From assembly GCA_014706295.1 (NCBI GenBank), contig JACSVZ010000024.1, positions 2,101,136 to 2,165,135 of the forward strand: a DNA stretch of 64,000 bases. The letters are read 5' to 3'. A model generated the notes under the pieces. The model did not search any database and was not told where the DNA came from. It saw nothing but the letters and a program-made list of their open reading frames with translations. The DNA is from Lycocorax pyrrhopterus obiensis. Taxonomy: Eukaryota; Chordata; Aves; Passeriformes; Paradisaeidae. Within the stretch, counting starts at the first letter, position 1; the number at the start of each line of letters is the position of its first letter. This document shows positions 45,026-56,000 of this stretch, piece by piece. The translations under genes were made by a program, and so were the position numbers.

Positions 45026-47758
45026 CCTGGGACAACCCTCCACAGAGTGGAATTTCTGCTCCCTTGACAGTGTCCTGCACATGCTGAGTCTCTGTGTGAT
45101 GGTTGCGGGGTGCTGACAACACCCTCCGATTTTTATGAACACACAGCTGCATTTAAACACATTTTTTTCTTCTTGTCTCTCACTTGTAGGTTTTTCCTTT
45201 CAAATATTCACTTAATTTTCCTTTACTTTTCCAGCCAACCTGTTTCAAGGCATGGATAAGAAGCTCCATGGGGTCCCTGTGCAGGTGCTGGAGACAAGCA
45301 CTCCCAAAATAGAGCGTGTCATTGCGTTTTGGTCATTTGTCCCAGACCTGCGTGCAAGGTGGGAAAAGAGTGACAGCTGTGCTGCTGGAAACCGGGGAGA
45401 TCACAATGCTGGGTTTCCACATCTATTGTAAAATTTCCTTGGATTCTCTGCCAAACACCTGGGCTTGAAAAAAATCCTTGAATGAGAAATTCACAGCAGA
45501 TCCTTTTGTAAATGGACAGTGGGTTTCAGTCAAAAGCAGGAGGATGAACCTTTGGTGAAGGAAAGCAGTGGGAACTGAAGTGTGCAGGGTATGTCCTCAC
45601 ATTTTGAAAAACACCTAAAAGACAGAGATGCTTTAACTGAAATGTGTCACCCTCAGACACTCGGACCCAGATACTCCAGCACAAGGGGGTGAATAATTCC
45701 CCCTTGGCTTCACAAGGCTCAGTGGGACTCAATTCCCAGGATAACTGCTGTCTCTAACACTTGTGTTCTCTGCCACCACTTGTCCACCACTGGAAGAGCA
45801 GAAAAAAAAAGCCTTGGACAAGTGAAAGCACTGCTGGAGTCAGGACTGGAGCTGTGGTGATAACCAGGGCATCCAGGGGAAGGATTTGGCAGTGAGCAAT
45901 CAATGAACTGGAAGTCTCTTGCCACTGTTCCATTTTGCAGTGAGGCCCAGATGGGACAGCTGAGTGTCCCTCCCTTTGGACTGTCTTAGCTGCTGTTTGG
46001 CTTCCAGACAAGTTAAGCTGGGACACTTCAGCCACTTCAAGATTACAAATGTTAATGACTTTCTGTTCAGGAGCACTGGCATAGAAGCCAGTTTGATGAC
46101 CAGCTTTCCTCTGGGCAATCTATGCAATTTCTTCAGTTAATCCCAGGGACGTGCTGGAGCAAACACAGGCTCTTGGCTGCCCCACTGCACTAGGGCCAGG
46201 CTCCAGTGACACACAGGATTTGTGCCCCAGTTGTGTCATCCTGCAGTGGAAGAGGCACAGGAAAAGAGAGGCACATGTGGCCAAAGGGCCGTGAACCATG
46301 GGGAAGCAACTGTCAGTGCCTTGGGCACCCTTCCTTCCTGGAGGTTTGGCTCTCTGGGCCAGCGTGGCTACAGCATGGATGATGACCTTGAAGAAAGCTG
46401 TTGGGAAGAAAGCTGGAGCCTTCAACAATGGCTGAACCCCTTTCCTCAGGAGCTGCCTTCAAACTGGGGTCTGACCCTTGTGCCCAGACTGAATCACGAC
46501 ACAGCTGAGTCACAGCCATGCCCACCCCTGACCATGGGCTCCTCTGTGCCAAACCCTGACCTGAGAGCTGATTTCCTGGCTCAGCCTTGGACCTGCATCA
46601 CCACCATGAGCTTACCTGACAACCTGGACTTGCAGATGACCCCAGTTACCAGTCTCAGGTATGCCCTTGCTTGGAAGACTGGGACTGAGTCCCAGCTGTC
46701 CCATATCCAGGCACCACAGATGCCCAGCGTTGCTCCATGAGTAACTGGATGGGGCTGATGTCTCAGCTGCATTGACTCAGACTCATAACTCAGCTCCTCA
46801 GACCACTTGACATCTCACCCCTTGATGTGATGTCCCTTTAAGAATTTTTTTTTTCACTTCAAGTCCTCTGCACGGCCATGGCATGGACACAGAGATCCAT
46901 CACTGCAGGACAAACCGTACCAGGGAACGTGGCTTCACTATCCCTGGTAAGTCACCAGCCAGGCAGGCTCCACCACAGGGGACATTATTTGTCACTTGGG
47001 TTTTGTTGGAAAGGCTCCAGGGCAGTCAGGAAGACACCTTGGATGTTTCCTTAAGAAGCATCTGCAGCTTGTTTTCCTCACGTAGGTTTTGGCACCAAGG
47101 AGGAGGAGATGGAGGTGGGGAAGTGCTGGCGTTGCTCCCAACAAGGCTTCCTGCAGCTCAGGGATTTTCAGCAGGTTTATGGAGCTAAATGTCCGTGTGT
47201 CTGACACAGAGGCAGCAGAACCTTGTGCTCAGCAATGTATTGATTATTTGTTCCATTGACGAAATGATGATTTCATTATAAAGGCTATGATTTTACTTGT
47301 AGCCAGTGATTCCCCAAACCATGGAAATATCAAAATATTTGAAATTGTTACTGCACAGTTAAAAGAAAACGTGACCCATCATTTGCTGCTTATTTTCAAA
47401 ATAGCAATGGAGGGGTGTAAGCTTGAAAAATTCAGGATGAGAATTGCAGGAAAATGTCTTCTGCTTAGAAAATATAACATTCGCAACTGGGGATGTGAAC
47501 ACTGCCATTGGAGAAGCTCTATCCAGTAATTACTGGAAAATGGGAATGAATATTGGCTTCACACAATGCATAGGCACTGCAAAACACACAAAAAAGTTAC
47601 CATTTGATTTCCAATCTTTTGTTATGACCAATTTTTCATCTGCTTTTCTTATTTTCCCAAGCTCTCCAAACTTCCAGAATTTACTGTTCCAGATTTAGAT
47701 TTTTACAGGTTTACATTTAATTTTACAGATTTAATTTTTCAGACTTTAGCACATGGAA
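45026..47758. other. Non-coding stretch, nothing recognised
   Basis: A plus-strand open frame of 172 codons (46222-46740) was inspected. It has no recognisable domain, and I treat it as chance. No repeats were named. Confidence 0.45.
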
Positions 47759-47895
47759 ATCATAGAATCATAGAATAGGCTGAGTTGGAAGGGACCCATC
47801 AGGATCATCAAGTCCCAGTCCTGTCCCTGTGCAGGACACCCCAACAATCCCCTGTGCCTGAGAGCATTGTCCAGCGCTTGTCCAACGCTGTCCAA
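47759..47895 (-). mobile_element. CR1 LINE 3' fragment, different subfamily
   Basis: This minus-orientation fragment begins ATCATAGAATCATAGAATAG. GAGTTGGAAGGGACCCATCA leads into CAGGACACCCCAACAATCCC. The internal sequence differs from the other copies here, so it is a separate CR1 subfamily. Confidence 0.9.
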
Positions 47896-49054
47896 ATGAC
47901 CACAGCCATTTGCTTTTTCCAGACTATGACACTGAAGCTTTCAAATAAGTTTCTCACTATCACAGCATTGTTTTATATTCACCGAGTCTTCCCAAGCCAT
48001 TGTTTTGCTATTTTAAAAGGTAACAAAGATGAGGATGATGGAGTTTGGTTTACAGGGAGAAATTTAGATTTCTTTGTGTATGTTCCACTTCAAACCTCTG
48101 GTCTTCCCCTTTCTTTTTACACAGGGACCTTCTTGTGTTCATTCTCATCTCAGGGAGGGGTGGAAATGACACTCCCTTGTCAGGAATGCAAACCTGCTCA
48201 AGGTGATTCAACTAACACCAAGATAGGAATCAGACACAGACCCACTGCAGCTTGGAGTTTTATGAATTAGATGAAAAATAAGTTCTCTGAAATGTAACAA
48301 ACTGACATTGGGATATATTTACAGGAATACATCGAAGCTTGACATATTTTAATTGTATTTTAGTCCAGTGGCAATACATAGTTAAGGGAAAACCATGTGC
48401 TGCATGAGGGATTTTCGCTCTTCTGCAATAGCTTGTGGAAGAAGAGGCAGCACTTACCCTCTTTGAAATTGTCACTTATTTCCAAGGATTACTGAAAGAT
48501 ACCTTGATTTTTCAGCAAATATTTAACTTCTCATATGTTCCTCACCAAGCAGAGAAACTGTCGCCTCTGAAGAGCTCAAGGCTGATTTCTAAATGCCAGC
48601 TCTGTTCCAGGCACGGAGATGTCAGGACTGCTCCAGAAGGGGTTTCTTGCCCAGCCATCCTTTGCAGGGGCACAGAGGCATTGAGGTATACCTGGCTTAT
48701 AGTTACTCCTTTGTGCCCTGCTTGGCACCAGGGTTTATCCAAGGAAACACTAGATTTTATTTCCACAGCACCGTTGTGTCTGGCAGAGGGAGTCTCTGTG
48801 CACAACACCTGCAGAAATTCCTGTCAAAGCAGCGAAATGCTGCTGGCAAAGCTGATCCCATCCCTTAATGGTCTTTGTAGGGATCAAAGGGTCCTTTGTT
48901 AATGGACCAGAATCTTTCTCCTGGGCCAGAAGCAATGAAAGAAATGGCAGAACCGTGCACCCTAAGAAGAGGTCGTGCTGAATAAGCTCATCATGGTCAA
49001 TGACTCATTAAACACTTCCAGCTCTTCCAGAGGACCTCGGTCCTCCGGCACTGG
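47896..49054. other. Non-coding stretch, nothing recognised
   Basis: Open frames at 48435-48902 and nearby have no family resemblance. No RNA gene or repeat was named. Confidence 0.45.
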
Positions 49055-49470
49055 GCTGGTTCTGTCCAGGACAGGATTAATTTTTGCAGTGGCCGGGAGG
49101 AGGCACCGTCAGGACCCTGAGGTTATTCTGTACCACCTCAGCTCATTGCCGGGGGCGGCGGAAGGGAGGCTCTTCCGAGGAGAATGGGTTCCTTCCAGGC
49201 AAGAGAACGCCGGGGGAGACACCGGTATTGTTATTGTCCGGAGAGTATTTTCATGTGAATCGTTTCTTTTCTTGTACCCTCTGTCATTACTGCTGTTGCT
49301 GTCACTGTTCTTTTTGTTATCTCATTGCTGTTTACATTAAATTGTTCTAATCTCAACTTGTGATATTTAAATTTTGTGCCTCCAGTTCTCCTCTCCAATC
49401 TGCCGCGGAGGGGAGGGGGAAAGGGGAGAGAGAAGTGCTGGTGACCCTCACTTATCCCCGGTCTCCCTGG
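49055..49470 (+). mobile_element. Endogenous retroviral LTR fragment
   Basis: This resembles a common bird LTR. Recognisable parts are GGACAGGATTAATTTTTGCA near 49070, the TATCTCATTGCTGTTTACAT stretch near 49320, ATTAAA at about 49338 as a poly(A) signal, then ATCTCAACTTGTGA, TTTTGTGCCTCCAGTTCTCC and a GGGGAGGGGGAAAGGGGAGA purine run. The ends are diverged, so limits are approximate. No internal retroviral sequence flanks it. Confidence 0.65.
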
Positions 49471-49949
49471 TGTGATTTCTCCGACCTTGCGTGAGATTTC
49501 TTCTCCTCCCCCTCTATGCAGGTGTGATTTAAAGGCACTGTCTTTGCCATGGCCATGGTTACTGCCCAGCTTTAAGCTCCAAGGTGCCTGAGTCACCTTT
49601 GCAGGTGCCAGGCAAGCATCAGTCCCTCGGGTGGCTTTGGGATGCTTCTCCCAAAGTTAGTGCAGATTGCAACAAGAATTGTCTTGCTGATGCAGGCCTC
49701 GATTCCACCCATCAGCTGAACAGAAAAAGCTTTTGGGTGTGCACATTAGGAGGAGGAAGAAGTGTCTGGATAGGGCAGAGGACCAGGGAGAGCAGCACAG
49801 AACCTAATGTGGTTCAAGCCTGCTCTCCTCAACTCCCAGCCCATCTCTAGTCCCCATGGCTCTCATCTAAAAACCTAGAGGTTTTCTATAGCCTTATTCC
49901 ATAGTTTTTCTATAGATTTTCTATATTTTTTCTGTATTTTCCTCACTAC
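49471..49949. other. Non-coding stretch, nothing recognised
   Basis: A T-rich run near 49880-49945 precedes the next CR1. No gene was seen. Confidence 0.5.
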
Positions 49950-50424
49950 AAGAAAGACATTGAGGCACTGGAGCATGTCCAGAGAAGGGAACGGAGCTGG
50001 GGAAGGAGCTGGAGCCCCAGGAGCGGCTGAGGGAGCTGGGAAAGGGGCTCAGCCTGGAGAAAGGAGGCTCAGGGGGGACCTTGTGGCTCTGCACAACTCC
50101 CTGACAGGAGGGGGCAGCCAGGGGGGGTTGGGCTCTGCTCCCAGGGAACAGGGACAGGAGGAGAGAGAATGGCAAGTTGCACCAGTGAAGGTTTAGGCTG
50201 GAAGGTACGGAAAATTTCTTCATGGAAAGGGTTTTCAAGCATTAACAGGCTCCCCAGGGCAGGAATGGAGTGCTCATCCCTGGAATTGTTCAAAAAATGT
50301 GTGAGGGTGGCATTAAGGACATGGTTTAGTGGTGGCCACGGTGGTGGGGCCGGGTTGATGGTTGTACTCCATGATCTTAAGGATCTTTTCCAACTGTAGC
50401 AGTTCTGTGATTCTATGATTCTTT
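49950..50424 (+). mobile_element. CR1 LINE 3' portion, about 475 bp
   Basis: This is the longest continuous CR1 3' end in the window, in plus orientation. It includes CATTGAGGCACTGGAGCATG, GGAAAGGGGCTCAGCCTGGA, TGCACAACTCCCTGACAGGA and the terminal GTTCTGTGATTCTATGATTC. The 5' part matches the copy at 20380-20690. Confidence 0.94.
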
Positions 50425-52411
50425 AGACGCTGTTCCAGGATGCACATTCCCATTGGGATGTCTGGGTTACGTGGGGACATCTCAGCACGGGGGTGCTGCT
50501 GCCGTGGCTGCTGGTCAGCAGCAGCACTCAGCAGCACTGCGTGGTCTGTCAGCAACAACCCCTCACGGGAGGACACGAAGCTGAAGCAGCCAGTGACACC
50601 TCTGATAAAAATCTTCAAAATGAAATAATGCATTGGGCTGACAGGAATAATCCACACCTTTTCTCCTGGGCAGGTGAGGCTCAGCAGAAACTCGCAGCCT
50701 TTCCTCCCTCCGTTGCTGTGCCCGGAGCCCGGTGTGCCACATCCCGTGAGCTCTCCTGGACGAAGAGCTCTGTCACCGCTGGGTCAGTGAGTCTGTCCTC
50801 CCCCAGAGCTGGCACCACGTTCAAATGCTGCAGCTGGGAGGTTAATCAGCAACTGCAGAGGGAGTTCTCAGGGAAAAGCACATGTCCCTTTCAATTAGGT
50901 TTGCTCAAATCCACTGCAATGAGTGGAGGGCTGTAACACTCAATTATTCCTAGCAATCAAATTGAATTTATGCTCGTCATTAAAGAGTCACCATTTGCTG
51001 CCTCTTCAGGAGCTCTGATCACCACTGTGTTATCATTCAGGGGTGCTGAATGACTCTTTGTTCCTGCTTTATCCACAGTCAATCTTCAGAGACATCATCT
51101 GTGTGCTTTTTTAAGCCATTCTCGTCATAGGACTTGGAAAATACCCCCCAGACTGATGTATTGTAAAAATGGCTCAGTGCATAATGTGATTCATAGTCAA
51201 GAGGAGAAAATCAAAGCACTCCAGCTTGTTTCCTCCTTTTGATGCCAAACCCAGCAACTTCAAGTAAGCAGGAAGGTCTGAGTGGGCTGCAGTGTGGGGA
51301 CAGCACCCCAAGGACTCCCAGGAGCTCGGAGGGAATTATTTTTGTGGTATAGCAGATGTGGTCAGGTCTGAGATGTCAACACCTCCTTGGTTCTTCAGCT
51401 GGGCAAAATGTTGTGTTGGAACTTTTAGAAAGAAAGTACAGACTTGGCAAGACAAATTATTTGTGGGTCTGCCTTATTTTTGCCATGTTCATATTTAAAA
51501 AGTTTTAACCCCAGTGTCCCAAGGAGATGATTTCCTGCCGGGGTGTGGTGTGTCTGCGTGTGAACCGACCTGGGCAACCACCAAGCCACGGCTGAAATGC
51601 AAAGAGTGGATTTATTTCATTGCCTTGCTGACAGCCCTGGGTGGCAGAGGCCCACAGGGACACTGCACACACGGGGACACTGCTCCATCAGGCTCAGCTC
51701 ATCCCAGCAGGGAGAGACACAGGGACACGGGTGCTTGTGAGAGTGTGTTATCACTACACAGGAATTCTACTCAAAACAGGCAGAGAATGAACAACACCAC
51801 GCACAATAAATGGAGTTTTCCCACACATTTTAGCATTCTTAGCGGCAAGGTCAGTTTGAGCAAAACTATTCCCTTCTCCTCACCAAATCTTCCAGATCTA
51901 ACTTTTTCCTCCCTCTTGTCTTTCTTCATATAATAACATTTGGAGGTTTTGGCTAACATGGATCACATTACACAGAGAAGTCAAAGTCCAAAACATGAAA
52001 TTCCTACATGAAAATTTGTATCTGCAGGGGGCGAGTATCCACCAGTGTTCCTCCAGTAAAGGCTACATATCAAACACTCATTAACATTCATCATTCACAC
52101 TTTAAATTACTGAAACAACAATTAATTGACCATTTTCTACTGTTTTCCAGTATGAAAATTCATCCAGAAGTTGAAAAAATGGCTATTATTCATGGGAACA
52201 TGTTCATTTTGTGAGGAACTGTTGTGTAGTGGATACCTCTGAGTACTAAGAAGAGATGAGAAAAGAGCTAGGAAAAGGTTAAAAAATGACAGCAGATTCT
52301 TCCGAGGTTGGGAATATTATGGGTATCATTGGTCTTCCACCCGAACCCAAAGCAGAATAGGAAAGGATGTCTCTTATGGAAGTTCACTCTCCTAGCTTCA
52401 TGTAAGAGTAG
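50425..52411. other. Non-coding stretch
   Basis: No gene was recognised. An AT-rich, motif-dense block at 50930-51075 is a candidate conserved element. Confidence 0.45.
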
Positions 52412-53006
52412 TTGTTCCTAGGGTACCCAGGGATGGGGAGCAGAATAAATCCCATAACCCAAGGGGAAGTGGCCAGGGACCTGCTACACCACTCAGACAC
52501 ACACAGGTCTCTGGGGCCAGATGGGATCCAGCCAAGGCCGCTGAGGGAGCCGGCAGCGGTGCTCACTGAGCCACTTCCCATCGTGTATCAGCACTCCTGA
52601 CTCGTTGTGGAGGTCCCAGTCCACTTTAGGTTTGCAAATGTGGTGCCCATCTACAGAAAGAGATGGAAGGAGGAACCTTCTCTCTCCCTAGAACTCCGTG
52701 AAAAGAGGTTGTACCCAGGAGGGGGTTGGTCTCTTCTCACAGATGAAGAACAATAGAACAAGAAGAAACGACCTGAAGTTGCACCAGGGGATGTTTAGAT
52801 TGTACATTGAGGGAAATTTCTTCATGGAAAGGGTGGTCAAGCCCTGGCACAGACTGCCCAGGGCAGTGGTGGAGCCACCATCCCCAGAGGGATTGAAAAG
52901 ATGTGCAGATGTGTAACCGAGGGACGTGGTTTTGTGGGACTTGACAGTGTTAGGTTTAGGGTTGAACTTGGCGGTCTTAACGGTCTTTTCCAACCTAAAT
53001 GATTCA
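52412..53006 (+). mobile_element. CR1 LINE copy with reverse-transcriptase remnant joined to its 3' end
   Basis: The first part encodes a decayed CR1 reverse-transcriptase stretch: EVARDLLHHSDTHRSLGPDG and IQPRPLREPAAVLTEPLPIV (52467-52587), with a stop after YQHS at 52600, then the FANVVPIYRK-type motif near 52630-52660. From about 52690 the sequence jumps to the CR1 3' end, with CATGGAAAGGGTGGTCAAGC near 52822 and a close near 53006. Most of the palm domain is missing, so the copy is internally deleted and dead. Confidence 0.85.
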
Positions 53007-56000
53007 CTGAAGTCCACTGGGTCTGGAGAGGTTTCATGTGAAGTGGGTCAGGAAACTGATTCAGCCAACCCAGGGCAAAAAATCTCATTTCCAGGGCAGA
53101 CGGGGCCACTTGGCTGGGATCAGCATGGTACAGTGCATTTCAGCTATGCCAACAGGCCCGTACAAGAAAAAGAATTCTTTCTTCAGAAGAGGTTTCTAGC
53201 TGCACAATCTGGACCAAATTCTGGCTAAAAGGTACTGTGGTCTTTCCCTGGCATGTCCCTGTTAGCCCTTTGCAGTTGCACAATCATTTAAACAGATATA
53301 TACTCACATAATCATAATTTACTCTGTGGTTTATCAATACTAAATTCATTGTTGAATGCTAACAACGAAAGTGCTGTCTTATTGAAGTGAATTTTAGGGA
53401 AGTTGGACAAGAAGGTTTTGTTAACTTATGTGTTTTCTCAAGAAAATACATATTCATAGCAGTTTGATATACCAGCTCACATGAGCAAGTATATTTGCAT
53501 AAATACTCAAATGAGAATATTTGCACGAGTAATTAGGACATGTTTGTTTTTCACGAGTGCTTATTTAGAAGGAAGTGTTTTTCTACCAAAAACTCGTATA
53601 TAGGAGGTCATGAATGCAAACAAAATGATTCATGGGGATTAGTCTGAAAGATTTCCCTGGGTGTCTGTAATATTTCCACTCACCTCTGGTGGCTGTGTAG
53701 TAGCCAGTCATCTGCAAAACCTGATGAGCTCTGACAAGGCCTCTCCAAGTCTGCAGGATCATCTGGAGCACGGATGGAGGCATTACTGCAGGTTCCCCAA
53801 AGCGCTGAGCTTCTGCCAGTAATTAACAATATAAGAAATAAGAATATTAATTATAATAAAATAATCCTCGCTCAACACGAGACCCTGAGTCTGGGCTGAC
53901 ACCTGTTCATTATCCCCAGGATGCCGCTCCCGGTTAATGCTGCCTGAGCCCATTAAGTTGGATCCCAAGGACAGGGCGCTGCCGTGTGTCTCGCAAACCC
54001 GGGAGACTGACAGCAAAGATGCTGCTCAAGTCTTGTGTTCCATGTAAGAGCCTGCCTTGATTCCATACCTTGACATGCTTCTCCACTCCCTGTGGGAGCA
54101 CAGTTGACCCTCATGGCACAGCACTGTGCTGAAGGAGCTCATGGAGCTGGTTCCAGCGTGGTCATGCTCTCACCTTCCCTCCTGAGGGCTCGAATGCAGT
54201 GTCGGGGAATCAGCTGGGTTCTGCTGTGCTGATTCCACCCTCTTCCATATGGAACAGGTCCTTTCCACACATATTTCCTTCCTCTTTCAATGTGATCGGG
54301 AGAAGCATGAAAGGGTCTTTGTTCAGGATTTAACAATCTCACGAGCCCTCTGCCACTGTGGGTTTCTGAGTCATGTAGGTTGGCTTTTCAGAGCAGATCA
54401 AAGCAGACACTGTCCAGGTGTCTGTGGGAGCTGTTCCTCAGTCCTCTGGGGCCTTCAAAAACCCAAAGTAATGCCAGAGTTACCAAATACTGGTGCAGTG
54501 GGTTTGACTTCTTAAGACAGTGTGATTCCATCATGGACTTCCTCCTGGTCTTCCCGTCAAGAGCCACACTCCCACTGCTGCCTTCCCAGTCAGTGCAGGA
54601 GCTCCTGAGCACGCAGAGGACGAACTCCCCCTCAGCTGAAGCTGCTGAGTAAGGGCACAACCACAGCAGGTTTCTCCAGCAATTATAAAGAGCTCTTAGC
54701 AGTGATGCGAGGTCCTGGAGGATGCAAAGAAGGTTCAGCATGGGTCCTGCAACTGGAAGTTGAGAAGGAACGGGAGACCCTGACCTGAGGTCAAACTGAG
54801 GACTGATCTGGTCCAGAGATGTTTCAGCAAGTGGTTTGGATAGGGCTGAGGAAGAGGCTCTGAAGGAGATTGAAGCTGGGGTCTGTGGGACTACAGTTTC
54901 CTGGCAGCAGTAGGGGAAAAGCACGAAAAGGAGAGACCCATCCCCACGTTGGCATTTCAAGAAGGGGAATATCAGTCATTTTTGACTCTGATGGTATTCA
55001 CAGAAGTCTTATCAGACACTGGCTCCAAATGGAAAGTGTCCAGATAAAGTTTTCTAGAGTGATTCAAGGCTCAGCAAAGCTCACTTACAGTGGGGCTTCA
55101 ACTGCTCAACCAAATCATTTTAATAAAGAAATTAGAGAGACACCGCTCATAACAAATGTAGGTGGATAAATTGTAAATTGATTTCTACTGGGTTGTTAAC
55201 CAGTAGTAGAATCATAACAGGACCCACTGAGTGGGAGCTGCAGCAGGCAAAGTCAACCTGGAAATAATTGTTAAATCCACCAAGCCCTGGTCAATTCATC
55301 ATGTCTGAGCTCGACTTCGGGACATGGCTCTCAAATCTGTTTTGGTGTCTCTTGCCCAAATATCTGGATGGATTCAAAGGGAGCAGAATCCAACCTGGCT
55401 CTTCAGATTCACTGCTCCTGCTCTGCAGCTGCTCAGATGGGCCTGGAAAAGCTTTGCTGATGCAGGAAAAGTATCCCTATGGCAATATTAACTCCCAGAG
55501 TCTGGCCTTTACAGTGCAAAGTAAAGTGAGTGAATGCTAACAGAGATGTTTCTATGCCCATGCAGTATATTGTCCTGGTGCAGGAATATTCCCAAAGCAT
55601 CACAGTCTTGGTGTGCCTGAGAAGCTCCTGGGTGGCTGAGGTGTCACTGTCCCCTCCTGGTCCCCCTTGCCCCTGACATTCAAGGGTCAGTGGGTGCTGC
55701 AGCTCCCCTCCCTCTGTGCCAGTTCCACTGCTCTCCTGAGCCACCTGGAGCAGCTCCCCAGGGCAGAAATCACAGGCGATCCACTCCAGTGGCCTCCCCA
55801 AATGAGAGCAAAGCCTGGCCAACACGACACGCCTGAAGGCCAGGGGAGATGGAGGCAGCCTGGCGTGACCTGTGCCTGCTGTCACCCCTGCTGCCCCTTC
55901 CCGAGGAGCTTGGCTGCTGTGCCAAGTCCTCTGCCAGAGAGGCAAAGTCCTTGTGCTGTTCCTGCAGCCCAAGGTCAGGGATTAATGGGAGTTCCCAAAG

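Noticed and set aside
46222..46740. 172-codon plus-strand open frame as a coding gene
   Set aside because: The start context is poor, no domain or splice partner was seen, and the composition is typical of local non-coding DNA.
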